Assembly: GCF_007827955.1 (NCBI RefSeq)
Contig: NZ_VITR01000004.1
Coordinates: 62,001-126,000, forward strand
Origin: Nitrospirillum pindoramense
GTDB taxonomy: Bacteria; Pseudomonadota; Alphaproteobacteria; Azospirillales; Azospirillaceae
DNA length: 64,000 nt
Direction of reading: 5' to 3'
Position numbers and translations under genes: made by a program. The notes under the pieces were generated by a model. That model did no database searches. It worked only from the letters and a program-made list of their open reading frames with translations, and was not told where the DNA came from. The number at the start of each line of letters is the position of its first letter. The stretch's first letter is position 1. Positions 41,582-50,509 of the stretch are shown piece by piece.

Positions 41582-42688
41582 ATGCGCATCTCGCCCACGC
41601 TGTCCGTCTACATCACCCGGCAATTCGTCTTCTGGTTCCTGGTCATCCTGGGGGGCATGCTGGCGCTCGTCCTGCTGTTGGACACGGTGGAGCTGTTGCG
41701 CCGTGCCGCCGCCAAGACCGACGCCACCTTCCAGATCGTCCTGGGCATGGCATTGCTGAAGCTGCCGGAGATCGGACAGCAAATCTTTCCGTTCGGCGTG
41801 CTGTTCGGCGCCATGTACACCTTCTTCCGCATGACCCGCAGCGCGGAACTGGTGGTGGTGCGCGCCTCCGGCATTTCGGTCTGGCAGTTCATGACGCCAG
41901 TGCTGCTGACCGCCATGACGGCCGGCATTCTCAACATCACCCTGCTCAGTCCCGTCTTCGCCACCATGCTGACCCGCTATGAGCAGCTGGAAAGCCGTTA
42001 CCTGCGCGGACAGCAAAGTTCGCTGGACGTCGCCCGCTCGGGCGTGTGGCTGCGGCAGGTGCAGGAGGGGGAGAACGGCAACTACCTGATCCATGCGGAG
42101 TCGGTGGGGCCGGGCAAGCCGGTGAACCTGCGCACCGTCACCATCCTGTTGTTCAACGGCACCGACCAGATTCCCGTGGGCCGCCTGGATTCGGATACGG
42201 CGGAATTGCAGAAGGGGCAGTGGGTGCTGCGCAACGCCTGGCTGAACCGTCCGGGCCGGCCCACCCAGCATGTCGACGTCACGGCCTTGCCCACCGACCT
42301 GACGGAAGCCCGCATCCAGGAAAGTTTCGCCCAGCCCGACACCCTGTCGTTCTGGGAACTTCCTGGTTTCATCCAGACCCTGGAACAGACCGGCCTGTCG
42401 TCGGTGCGGCACCGCATGTATTACGAATCGATGCTGGCCGTGCCCGCCTTCTTCTGCGCCATGGTCTTCCTGGCCGGCACCTTTTCCCTGCGCCACGCCC
42501 GCCGCGGCGGCACCTTGCAGATGCTGGGCACCGGCCTGGTGACCGCCCTGGTGCTGTTCGTCAGCCAGAACATCATCCAGGCGCTGGGGCGCAGCGGCGT
42601 GTTGCCGGTGTTCCTGGCCGCCTGGGCGCCGGCGGGGGTCTGCCTCATGCTGGGTGCCGCCGCCCTGCTGCATCTGGAGGATGGTTGA
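41582..42688 (+). CDS. lptG: LPS export ABC transporter permease LptG
   Basis: The 368-residue protein opens with SPTLSVYITRQFVFWFLVI, and ELVVVRASGISVWQFM is the coupling-helix region shared with LptF. Six membrane segments surround the periplasmic domain. It pairs with LptF in the LptB2FG transporter. ATG 41582 is preferred to the longer frame from 41534, which would overlap lptF. The lptD gene usually found next is missing; surA starts 89 bases later. Confidence 0.95.
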   Translation: MRISPTLSVYITRQFVFWFLVILGGMLALVLLLDTVELLRRAAAKTDATFQIVLGMALLKLPEIGQQIFPFGVLFGAMYTFFRMTRSAELVVVRASGISVWQFMTPVLLTAMTAGILNITLLSPVFATMLTRYEQLESRYLRGQQSSLDVARSGVWLRQVQEGENGNYLIHAESVGPGKPVNLRTVTILLFNGTDQIPVGRLDSDTAELQKGQWVLRNAWLNRPGRPTQHVDVTALPTDLTEARIQESFAQPDTLSFWELPGFIQTLEQTGLSSVRHRMYYESMLAVPAFFCAMVFLAGTFSLRHARRGGTLQMLGTGLVTALVLFVSQNIIQALGRSGVLPVFLAAWAPAGVCLMLGAAALLHLEDG

Positions 42689-42719
42689 GCGGCCGCGCCG
42701 TGGCGCGCGGCGGCCGTTT
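42689..42719 (+). terminator. Imperfect GC hairpin after lptG
   Basis: Right after the lptG stop GCGGCCGCGCC and GCGCGGCGGCCG form an imperfect hairpin followed by TTTG. It could act as a weak terminator before the surA promoter. Confidence 0.4.
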
Positions 42720-42746
42720 GCCTTCCCCCATCCTTGGCACTATAAG
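42718..42746 (+). promoter_or_regulatory. Sigma-70-type promoter for surA-pdxA-rsmA
   Basis: TTGCCT (42718-42723) and TATAAG (42741-42746) are 17 bases apart, 32 bases before the surA start. The boxes match the rpsF promoter almost exactly. It means surA can be transcribed independently of lptFG. Confidence 0.78.
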
Positions 42747-42777
42747 TTCCGTTCCCTGCTTTTCCCGGTAAGGTCAG

Positions 42778-44130
42778 ATGATCCAATTCTCCCGCCGTTC
42801 CGCCGCTGCCGTGCTTGCCTTTGGCTTGGCGCTGACCACCAGCCTGGCCACGCCCGCGCTGGCGCAGTTGGCCGGCCCCCGGACGGCCAACGCCGCCAAC
42901 GGCCTGGCCGTGGGCCCGCGCGTCAGCGCCACGCAGGGGCAGCAGGAGGAGCGTATCGTCGCCGTGGTGAATGACGAGGCGATCTCCCAGACCGACTTGG
43001 CCGGTCGCATGCGCCTGGCCATCGTCAACACGGGCCTGCCCGACACGCCGGATGTGGAGCAGAAGCTGAAGCCTCAGGTGCTGCGCCTGCTGATCGATGA
43101 GAAGCTGGAACTGCAGGAGGCCAAGAAGCAGAACCTGGTGGTGACGGATGAGGAGGTGGACCGGGAGTTCGCGCGCCTCGCCAAGCAGAACAAGGCGGCC
43201 TCGCCGGAAGAGTTCGCGGCCACCCTGGAACGCAGCGGGGTTCCCGTCGCCGCCCTGAAGGACCAGATGCGCGCCAACATCGCCTGGAACAAGGTGGTGC
43301 AGCGGCGTATCCGTCCCACCATCCAGGTGAGCGATGAGGAGATCGACACCCGGACCCAGCGCATTATCGCCAACGCGGGCAAGCCAGAATACCTGCTGAC
43401 GGAGATTTTCATCTCCGTCGACAATCCCAAGCTGGACCAGGACGCCCACCAGTTGGCCGACAAGCTGGTCGGCGAAATCACGCACGGCGCCAATTTCGCC
43501 GCCGTCGCCCAGCAGTTCTCGCAGAGCGCCACGGCGGCGGCCGGCGGCGACATGGGCTGGGTGCAGCAGGGCCAGCTTGAGCCGGCGCTGGACCGCGCCT
43601 TGCAGCGCCTGCCCACGGGCCAGGTCTCGGTGCCGCTGCGCGGCGCCGGCGGCTATTACATCTTCCTCGTGCGCGACGAGCGCACCGTCACCGGCGGCGA
43701 TCCCAACGACATCCAGGTGTCGGTGGGCCAGGTTGTGGTGCCGGTGCCGCCCGGTGCCGACATCCAGGCCCTGGGCCAGACCGTGAAGAAGATCGGTGAC
43801 ACCTCGCACAGCTGCGAGGCTCTCGCCGCCGCCGCCAAGGCCAACCTGCCGGGCTCCACCACTCGCGCGCAGCCCATGACCCGCCTGGGTGACATCCCGG
43901 GTGAGCTGGCCAAGCTGATCGGCCGGCTGGGCGTCGGCCAGGCGACCGATCCGCTGGAAACCCAGGCCGGCCTGATGCTGCTGATGGTCTGCGATCGCAA
44001 GGTGCCGGAGGGCAGCGCCCCGCCGCGTGACCAGGTGGCCAACATGATCGGCGGCGAGCGCATGGACATGCTGCAGCGGCGCAACCTGCGCGACCTGCGG
44101 CGGGCCGCCACCATCGACATCCGTAGCTGA
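42778..44130 (+). CDS. surA: Periplasmic chaperone and peptidyl-prolyl isomerase SurA
   Basis: The 450-residue protein has a signal peptide (AVLAFGLALTTSLATPALA), the SurA N domain beginning RIVAVVNDEAISQTDL, and one clear parvulin domain at residues ~200-300 (FAAVAQQFSQS, GGDMGWVQQGQL). A second PPIase-like region near 310-420 is degenerate. It assists outer-membrane protein folding. It leads surA-pdxA-rsmA with its own promoter. Confidence 0.93.
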   Translation: MIQFSRRSAAAVLAFGLALTTSLATPALAQLAGPRTANAANGLAVGPRVSATQGQQEERIVAVVNDEAISQTDLAGRMRLAIVNTGLPDTPDVEQKLKPQVLRLLIDEKLELQEAKKQNLVVTDEEVDREFARLAKQNKAASPEEFAATLERSGVPVAALKDQMRANIAWNKVVQRRIRPTIQVSDEEIDTRTQRIIANAGKPEYLLTEIFISVDNPKLDQDAHQLADKLVGEITHGANFAAVAQQFSQSATAAAGGDMGWVQQGQLEPALDRALQRLPTGQVSVPLRGAGGYYIFLVRDERTVTGGDPNDIQVSVGQVVVPVPPGADIQALGQTVKKIGDTSHSCEALAAAAKANLPGSTTRAQPMTRLGDIPGELAKLIGRLGVGQATDPLETQAGLMLLMVCDRKVPEGSAPPRDQVANMIGGERMDMLQRRNLRDLRRAATIDIRS

Positions 44131-44135
44131 GGGGC

Positions 44136-44153
44136 GGGGGGCGACAGCCCCCC
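44136..44153. repeat. Short GC hairpin between surA and pdxA
   Basis: GGGGGGC (44136-44142) and GCCCCCC (44147-44153) enclose a GACA loop immediately after surA. There is no T run, so it may only reduce read-through or stabilise the surA mRNA end. Confidence 0.5.
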
Positions 44154-44163
44154 GATCCGTTTA

Positions 44164-45192
44164 ATGACCGCGCCGCTTCCTTCGTCCCCCTTGCCCCTGG
44201 CCCTGACCATGGGCGAACCGGCCGGCATCGGCGGCGAGATCGCCTTGATGGCCTGGCGGCTGCGGCGTGACCGGGGAATCCCGCCCTTTTTCCTGATCGA
44301 CAGCCCGGACCGCCTGTTGGCCCTGGCCCACGCCACCGGCCTGGACGTGCCGGTGCGGGAGATAGCCGATCCGGCCGATACCGCCGCCGTCTTCGCCGAC
44401 GCCCTGCCGGTGCTGCGCCAGGAGTTGACCGCGCCGGTGGTGTCCGGCCAGCCGGACCCCGCCAACGGCGCCGCCGTCATCGCCAGCATCGACCGGGCCG
44501 TGGCCTTGGTGCGGGCGGGGCGGGCGGCCGCCGTCGTCACCAACCCCATCCAGAAAAGCAGCCTGTACGCCGCCGGCTTCCGCCATCCCGGTCACACCGA
44601 ATATCTGGCCCACCTGGCCGGGATGACGGAGGAGCCGGTGATGCTGCTGGAGGGCGGGGGGCTGCGCGTCGCCCTGGCCACCATCCATGTGGCGCTGAAG
44701 GACGTGCCCGGCCTGCTGACGCCGGCGGTGCTGCTGCACACGGCGCGGACGACGTGTCAGGCGCTGCGCCGTGATTTCGGCATTGCCCAGCCGCGTCTGG
44801 CCGTGGCCGCCCTGAACCCCCATGCCGGGGAGGGGGGCGCCATGGGGCGGGAGGAGATCGAGATCATCGCCCCCGCCGTCGCCGCCTTGCGGGCGGAGGG
44901 ACTGGCGGTCACCGGCCCGCTGCCGGCCGACACGCTGTTTCATGCCGGCGCCCGCGCCGCCTATGACGCCGTCCTCTGCCAGTACCACGACCAGGGCCTG
45001 ATCCCGTTGAAGACCCTGGATTTCGAGACCGGGGTCAACATCACCCTGGGCCTGCCCTTCATCCGCACCTCGCCGGACCACGGCACCGCCCTGTCGCTGG
45101 CGGGCACGGCCCAGGCCAGCCCGTCCAGCCTGGTGGCGGCCCTGTTGTCGGCCGACCGCCTGGCGCGGCAGCGCGCCCAGTCCCCCGCTTGA
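44164..45192 (+). CDS. pdxA: 4-hydroxythreonine-4-phosphate dehydrogenase
   Basis: The 342-residue enzyme oxidises 4-phosphohydroxy-threonine in pyridoxal phosphate synthesis. LTMGEPAGIGGE opens the protein, GHTEYLAHLAG and the metal-binding ALNPHAGEGGAMGREE follow, and QYHDQGLIPLK contains another metal His. Length matches the family. It lies between surA and rsmA, the standard order. Confidence 0.96.
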   Translation: MTAPLPSSPLPLALTMGEPAGIGGEIALMAWRLRRDRGIPPFFLIDSPDRLLALAHATGLDVPVREIADPADTAAVFADALPVLRQELTAPVVSGQPDPANGAAVIASIDRAVALVRAGRAAAVVTNPIQKSSLYAAGFRHPGHTEYLAHLAGMTEEPVMLLEGGGLRVALATIHVALKDVPGLLTPAVLLHTARTTCQALRRDFGIAQPRLAVAALNPHAGEGGAMGREEIEIIAPAVAALRAEGLAVTGPLPADTLFHAGARAAYDAVLCQYHDQGLIPLKTLDFETGVNITLGLPFIRTSPDHGTALSLAGTAQASPSSLVAALLSADRLARQRAQSPA

Positions 45193-45217
45193 TCCCTTCC
45201 CGTTCCAAGATCGCCCC

Positions 45218-46066
45218 ATGACCAGCCTTGCCCATCTGCCGCCGTTGCGCGACGTCATCGCCCGTTTCGACCTGGGCGCCCGCAAGGCGCTGGGCCAGCA
45301 CTTCCTGCTGGACCTGAACCTGACGGCCCGGGTGGCCGCCGCCGCCGGCGACCTGGCCGGCGTCACCGTCATTGAGGTGGGGCCCGGCCCCGGGGGCCTG
45401 ACCCGCGCCCTGGTGGAAAGCGATGCCAAGGCGGTGATCGCGGTGGAGCGGGACAGCCGTTTCGTCGCTGCCCTGGCCGATGTCGTTGAGGCCGCCGCCG
45501 GCCGCCTGACCATCGTGGAGGCTGACGCGCTGGCGGTGGACATGACCGCCATCGCCCCGGCGCCGCGCGCCATCGTCGCCAACCTGCCCTACAACGTCGG
45601 CACGCCCATGCTGGTGGGATGGCTGCGGCAGATCCGGGAGTTCCGCAGCCTGACGCTGATGTTCCAAAAAGAGGTGGTGGAGCGCATCGTCGCCGTGCCG
45701 CGCACCAAGGATTACGGCCGCTTGGCGGTGATGAGCCAATGGCTGGCCGAGGCCCGCCTGGTGTTCGATATCCCGCCGCAGGCTTTCTCCCCACCGCCCA
45801 AGGTCATGTCGGCGGTGGTGCACATCACCCCGCGCGTCCTTCCGGACGACGCCCCGTCCTTCAAGGATATGGAACGGGTGGTGGCAGCATGCTTCAACCA
45901 GCGCCGCAAGATGCTGCGCGCCGGCCTGAAGGGCCTGGTGGCGCAGCCGGAATCCCTGCTGGAGGCGGCGGGCATCCCGCCAACGGCGCGGGCGGAGGAG
46001 GTGGACGTGGCGGGCTTCGTCCGCCTGGCCCACGCCTGGCGTGCGCATCAGGACGCGCAGGGCTGA
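45218..46066 (+). CDS. rsmA: 16S rRNA (A1518/A1519) dimethyltransferase
   Basis: The 282-residue KsgA-type enzyme contains KALGQHFLLDLNL, the SAM motif VIEVGPGPGGLTRAL, and the catalytic NLPYNVGTPML. It dimethylates two adenines near the 16S rRNA 3' end during 30S maturation. ATG 45218 is 25 bases after pdxA. It ends the surA-pdxA-rsmA unit. Confidence 0.96.
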   Translation: MTSLAHLPPLRDVIARFDLGARKALGQHFLLDLNLTARVAAAAGDLAGVTVIEVGPGPGGLTRALVESDAKAVIAVERDSRFVAALADVVEAAAGRLTIVEADALAVDMTAIAPAPRAIVANLPYNVGTPMLVGWLRQIREFRSLTLMFQKEVVERIVAVPRTKDYGRLAVMSQWLAEARLVFDIPPQAFSPPPKVMSAVVHITPRVLPDDAPSFKDMERVVAACFNQRRKMLRAGLKGLVAQPESLLEAAGIPPTARAEEVDVAGFVRLAHAWRAHQDAQG

Positions 46067-46232
46067 TTGCCCCCGGATATTCCCGATGGTGGTGCCCCCT
46101 CCGCTTGGCATGCGGTGGGCGGGGGGCGCCCATGTCCGCTGATCTGCGCGTTTATGACGCCCGTCACTCCCGGCTCGGCTTCGCTTCGCTAGATTTGCGA
46201 TACGGAACGAGCTGAAATTTGGGGATGACGCC

Positions 46233-46520
46233 ATGACCAAGGCCATCAATCACTGGGTGCACCGCCTGCTGCCCACCCGTCTGTTACCCACCCTGGGCGT
46301 TTTGCTGCCCATCGCCGCCTGCACCGGCGCGCCGGACCATGATTATGTCCAGGTGGCCGATGAAAATCCCGCCTTCTCCAGTTGCTCGCTGTCGGCGTTC
46401 GATCTGTATCCCGGTGCGGAGCAGGGCGCCCAGCGTGCCGACCATCTGAACGCCTGCCTGGCTGGCCGCCAGGCCAATGCCTACGACCAGGTGGCTGTGG
46501 CCCGTATCCACAGCTTCTAA
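46233..46520 (+). CDS. Small putative lipoprotein
   Basis: The 95-residue protein has a basic start and hydrophobic segment ending LPIAAC at residue 30, a fair lipobox. The mature part is short and includes SSCSLSAFDLYPGAEQG and HLNACLAGR with two cysteines. No family is recognised. It sits between rsmA and the convergent GlxA-type regulator, and its role is unknown. Confidence 0.6.
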   Translation: MTKAINHWVHRLLPTRLLPTLGVLLPIAACTGAPDHDYVQVADENPAFSSCSLSAFDLYPGAEQGAQRADHLNACLAGRQANAYDQVAVARIHSF

Positions 46521-46543
46521 GGCATTTCCCTAGCTTCCGGGCG

Positions 46544-47542
46544 TCATCCCGCCCCCGATCCCCGCGCCGCCTTGGGTGGCGTGGGGTGGTACAGGCGCCA
46601 GACCCGCCGCATTTGCCGGGTCGAGGCGAAGCCCGCGCGCTCCGCCACGCTTTCCATGTCCAGCCGCGTATGGCCCAGCAATTGGGCCGCCAGCGCCACC
46701 CGCAGCCGGTTCACATAGTCCGGCAGGGTCATTCCCGCATGGTCGTTGAACAACCGCGACAGATGGCGGGGGCTGGCCCCGGCCACCGCCGCCAGTGTCT
46801 CCTGCGTCCAAGGATGCGCGGGGTTGGCGGTGATGGCGTCCTGCACCCGGTGGACCGCCGGATGCACGTGGTTGCGCCCCTCCAGCCAGGCGGACAATTG
46901 CGGATCGCCGCCCGCCCGCCGCACATAGACCACCAGGGCGCGAGCGGCGGCCAGGGCCACGGCCGGCTCCAGCAAGGTGGCGACCAGGTGCAGCATCAGG
47001 TCGATGCCGGCGGTGACGCCGGCGCTGGTCGCCACCTTGCCATCTTCGACATACAGCCGGTTTTCCAGCACCCGCGCGTGCGGAGCCAGCCGCGCCAGCG
47101 TTTCACAGTCGCTGTGATGGGTGGTGCAGGACCGCCCATCCAGCAGACCGGCGCGGCCGGCCAGCAGGGCCCCGGCGCAGATGCTGACCAGCCGATGGCT
47201 GGCCTGGACGCGGCTCCGCAGCCAGTCGACGATGGCCTGATTGCCCGCCTCGACATCGGTCGCTTCCGGCCCCGCGTCCCCCATCATCTGTTCCACCGAA
47301 CCGACCACCATCACCATGGCGTCGGCCGGCAGCGTTTCGGGCAAGGGCTCCACGCCCGACACCGTCAGGCCGATGGATGTGATCAGCGATGCCGCCGGAC
47401 CGACATAGCGAACGGCGAAGCGCACGTCGTCCTGCTCCACATTGGCCCGGCGCAGCACCTCCACCGGCCCCGCCACGTCCAGCAGCAGCGTGCGGGGCGG
47501 CAGCACCACATAGACGGGCAGGGTGGTGGGAGTGGCGATCAT
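46544..47542 (-). CDS. GlxA-type AraC-family regulator with DJ-1/PfpI domain
   Basis: The 332-residue protein has an N-terminal class-I amidotransferase-like domain (VYVVLPPRTLLLDVAGPVEV, CAGALLAGRAGLLDG with the nucleophile-elbow Cys) and a C-terminal AraC HTH (TQETLAAVAGASPRHLSRLF, SVAERAGFASTRQMRRVW). It overlaps the isochorismatase gene by 4 bases and is read after it. Autoregulation of this two-gene unit is likely. The ligand is unknown. Confidence 0.9.
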   Translation of the reverse strand: MIATPTTLPVYVVLPPRTLLLDVAGPVEVLRRANVEQDDVRFAVRYVGPAASLITSIGLTVSGVEPLPETLPADAMVMVVGSVEQMMGDAGPEATDVEAGNQAIVDWLRSRVQASHRLVSICAGALLAGRAGLLDGRSCTTHHSDCETLARLAPHARVLENRLYVEDGKVATSAGVTAGIDLMLHLVATLLEPAVALAAARALVVYVRRAGGDPQLSAWLEGRNHVHPAVHRVQDAITANPAHPWTQETLAAVAGASPRHLSRLFNDHAGMTLPDYVNRLRVALAAQLLGHTRLDMESVAERAGFASTRQMRRVWRLYHPTPPKAARGSGAG

Positions 47543-48090
47543 GCGTCGAACGCCGTCGTGACGGTGGCGATACGGGCGAAGCGGCCGTCCAGCACCAATT
47601 CCGTGGCGGCCTTGATCTCCGCCGTGGGCCAGACGCGGCCGTGCGCGTCGGTCATGGGGAAGGTCAATGTCGCCTCCGTCACGTAGGTGACGCCGAAGCC
47701 CAGGTCGGAGGCATGGCGGGTGGTCGTCTCACAGCGCTGCTCCGTCCGCACGCCGGAGATGATGACCCGGCGGATGCCGTGGCTGATCAGCCAGACGTCC
47801 AGCCCGCTGCCGACCAGGGCGCTGTGCCGCGCCTTGTGGAACACCGCGTCAGGCGTGATGTCCAACCCCTCCAGCGTGCGGATGGTGCCGGACGCCAGGC
47901 TGAACGGTGCCTCGCCATCCACGTGGAAGATCTGGACGACGGGGACGCCGCGCGCCTTGGCGCCATTAATCAGCGCCTGCTGCGCCGGGCGATAGGCATC
48001 ATACTCAGCGTCCACCCAATAGGGCCGATGGCGGAAGGACTCCTGCGCGTCGATGACGATCAGGGCGGTGGGGGTTGCCATAGGGTTCAT
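47539..48090 (-). CDS. Isochorismatase-family cysteine hydrolase
   Basis: The 183-residue protein has the family triad: Asp in LIVIDAQESF, Lys in FHKARHSALVG, and Cys in RTEQRCETTTR. The cis-peptide region ISGVRTEQ is present. Substrates in this family range from isochorismate to nicotinamide and N-carbamoyl compounds. The overlap with a GlxA-type regulator suggests the hydrolysis of an amide or imide compound that also serves as inducer, which is inference. Confidence 0.88.
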   Translation of the reverse strand: MNPMATPTALIVIDAQESFRHRPYWVDAEYDAYRPAQQALINGAKARGVPVVQIFHVDGEAPFSLASGTIRTLEGLDITPDAVFHKARHSALVGSGLDVWLISHGIRRVIISGVRTEQRCETTTRHASDLGFGVTYVTEATLTFPMTDAHGRVWPTAEIKAATELVLDGRFARIATVTTAFDA

Positions 48091-48331
48091 GAGGACTATT
48101 TCCTGCCATCAGGGTTGGGCGATGGCTTGGATGCTAGCCCCCAACCTAGCACGGGATAATGGGCTTGGCGGACAAAGATGGGACAGTTTACGCCATCGTA
48201 TATGGCGCGCAGCAGCCCGGCAGCCGACGAGTGCCGGGTACATCACGAAGGTTGCGGCGAGGCGGGGTTCTTGCCAGGCTGGGTTCCTTATTGATTTGTG
48301 ACATACGGTTCCACCGCCGCAGGAGGGGGGT

Positions 48332-49507
48332 ATGTCCCCGGTGAACAGTCAGGCCCCAGACATGATCAATTCCGTCGCGTCGGCGCCCGGCCTCTGGCAT
48401 CGGCTGATGTCAAGCCAGGCGGCCGGCACCATCTCCCTGGCCATCGGCCTGCTCAGCATCGGCGCGGTGCTGTGCCTGCGCTATCCCGCCTGGCTGACGA
48501 CGCCGGAGCTGCGGCCGCACTACGACATGGATCTGTTGCGCCTGATCCTGGCGCTGTCCATGGGCGTGGGGGTGTTTCTGGGTCTGGGGGCGTGCGTCCT
48601 GAACCGGCGCCGGCGGGCCGGTCTCATCGGCATCAGCGGCGTGGTGCTGGCCCTGCTTCTGGGCGGACCCTATGTGCCGTATGAGGATTTCGACCAGGCC
48701 CGGACCTGGGTGGGGCTGGACTGGCTGGTGCTGGACCTGTTCTTCACCGGCAGCGCCTTCATCCTGCTGGAGCGCCTGTTGCCCCGCGTAGCCCCGGACC
48801 AGCCGGTGCTGCGGGAGGGGTGGCGGCTGGACCTCAGCTATTTCACCGTGAACCATTTGCTGATCGGCGCCTTTCTGCTGACGTCCAACCATTTCGCCCA
48901 TGATTTCTTCGGTTGGGCGGTCAATGGCTGGCTGCAGACACAGGTCGCGGCGTTGCCTGGATTTGTGCGCTTCCTGCTGGTCATCCTGGCGGCCGACGCC
49001 GTGGAGTATGCCAGCCACCGCGCCTATCACGAGATCCCCTGGCTGTGGCGCCTGCACGCTGTCCACCACTCGCCTCAGCATATGGATTGGCTTTCCGGCT
49101 CCCGCCTGCATGTGCTGGAGGTGCTGATCACCCGCTCGCTGATCCTGGTGCCCATCTTCCTGCTGGGCTTCCCGCAGGACACGGTGTTCGCCTACCTGAT
49201 CTTCGTGTCCATCCAGGCGGTGCTGATCCATTCCAACATCGCCATGGATCTGGGCTGGCTGCGCTACGTCATCGTGACGCCGCAGTTCCACCATTGGCAC
49301 CATGCCTCGGATGAAGAGGCGCTCGACCGCAACTACTGCGCCCACACCCCTTTCTGGGATCTGGTGTTCCGCACCTACCACCAGCCCAAGGACCGCTGGC
49401 CGGAGAAGTACGGCACGGTGAAGCCCATCCCCGGCGGCTTCGTCCAGCAATTCCTCTACCCGTTCAGCGGCCCCGTGGAGCTGCTGACCGGCAAGCGGGA
49501 AGGGTAA
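48332..49507 (+). CDS. Sterol desaturase / fatty acid hydroxylase family protein
   Basis: The 391-residue membrane protein has about seven hydrophobic segments and three His clusters of the diiron family: HRAYH near residue 229, HAVHH near 242 and HHWHH near 325. ADAVEYASHR precedes the first. Family members hydroxylate or desaturate lipids in the membrane. The substrate here is unknown. ATG 48332 is preceded by a strong GGAGG-containing run. It converges on xthA with 12 bases between stops. Confidence 0.9.
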   Translation: MSPVNSQAPDMINSVASAPGLWHRLMSSQAAGTISLAIGLLSIGAVLCLRYPAWLTTPELRPHYDMDLLRLILALSMGVGVFLGLGACVLNRRRRAGLIGISGVVLALLLGGPYVPYEDFDQARTWVGLDWLVLDLFFTGSAFILLERLLPRVAPDQPVLREGWRLDLSYFTVNHLLIGAFLLTSNHFAHDFFGWAVNGWLQTQVAALPGFVRFLLVILAADAVEYASHRAYHEIPWLWRLHAVHHSPQHMDWLSGSRLHVLEVLITRSLILVPIFLLGFPQDTVFAYLIFVSIQAVLIHSNIAMDLGWLRYVIVTPQFHHWHHASDEEALDRNYCAHTPFWDLVFRTYHQPKDRWPEKYGTVKPIPGGFVQQFLYPFSGPVELLTGKREG

Positions 49508-49519
49508 GGAAGGGCGGGC

Positions 49520-50293
49520 TCAGGCCGCCAGTTCCAGCACCACGGGCGTGTGGTCGGACGCCTTTTCCTGGCCGCGCGGGCCCTTGTCGATGGCGCAGCC
49601 GACCAGGCGGTCGGCCGCCTGGGGCGACAGCAGGAAATGGTCGATGCGCAGGCCCATGTCGCGCGGCCAGGCGCCGGCCTGGTAGTCCCAGAAGCTGTAG
49701 GCGCGCTCGGCCGTGGGGTGCACGGCGCGAAAGGCTTCCACCAGGCCCAGGTGGGTGATCTCACGGAATTTGGCGCGCGTTTCCGGGCGGAACAGGGCGT
49801 CCGTCACCCAGGCGGCGGGGTCGTAGACGTCGCGCGCCTCGGGGATGACGTTGTAGTCGCCGCCCAGCACGAAGGGCACTTCGCTGGCCAGCAGGCTGCT
49901 GGCGTGGGCCTTCAGCCGGTCCATCCAGCGCAGCTTGTAGGGATATTTCTCCGTCCCGACCGGATTACCGTTGGGCAGGTACAGGCTGGCGATGCGGATG
50001 CCGCCGACGGTGGCCTCGACATACCGGGCCTGTTCATCCTCCGGCTCACCCGGCAGGCGGGTGATGATGTCGGTGGGTTCCTCCCGCGACAGCAGGGCGA
50101 CGCCGTTGTAGGCCTTCTGCCCCACGACGGCGCAGTGATAGCCCAGATCCTGGAAGGCCTGCAGCGGGAAGGCGGCCGTCTCGCACTTGATTTCCTGGAA
50201 CAGCACGACGTCCGGCTTGGCGCTGTCCAGCCACTCGGTCACGTTGCCTAGGCGGGCTTTGACCGAGTTCACGTTCCAGGTGGCGATGCGCAT
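49520..50293 (-). CDS. xthA: Exodeoxyribonuclease III
   Basis: The 257-residue enzyme has the EEP nuclease motifs ATWNVNSVKAR, LFQEIKCE (metal Glu), SLYLPNGNP, LGGDYNV (Asp/Asn) and SDHTPVVLE (catalytic His). It excises abasic sites and degrades 3' ends in base-excision repair. It is followed on the minus strand by the sterol-desaturase-family gene's convergent end and preceded by erpA. Confidence 0.96.
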   Translation of the reverse strand: MRIATWNVNSVKARLGNVTEWLDSAKPDVVLFQEIKCETAAFPLQAFQDLGYHCAVVGQKAYNGVALLSREEPTDIITRLPGEPEDEQARYVEATVGGIRIASLYLPNGNPVGTEKYPYKLRWMDRLKAHASSLLASEVPFVLGGDYNVIPEARDVYDPAAWVTDALFRPETRAKFREITHLGLVEAFRAVHPTAERAYSFWDYQAGAWPRDMGLRIDHFLLSPQAADRLVGCAIDKGPRGQEKASDHTPVVLELAA

Positions 50294-50380
50294 GGGAAGG
50301 CTCTCATCAGGCGGCGGTTCGCGCGCACCTTAGAGCGAAGGCCGCGCCAACGCGAGAACCTTGGAAGCCAATCCCAGACC

Positions 50381-50509
50381 AGCTGCATGAGATCCCCTCA
50401 TGCAGCTTAGGATGCGACCGCGTCCGCCGGACCTTTGTGGGGAGCGTAGCGGACTGCAAAGGGAGGAAGCCAAGGCCGCGGATGCGGCCGCCCGGCGCCT
50501 GAGGGAATC
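50381..50509 (-). repeat. Intergenic repeat, copy B
   Basis: Read on the minus strand this element starts directly after the erpA stop with GATTCCCTCAG, runs through CCGGGCG, GCATCCGC, CAGTCCGC, GCTCCCC and GGTCGC, and closes with a 10-bp hairpin AGCTGCATGA / TCATGCAGCT around a 7-base loop (50381-50407). The core aligns with copy A (1599-1759), but the terminal hairpin sequence is different. Both copies begin within a few bases of a gene's stop codon. Confidence 0.72.
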
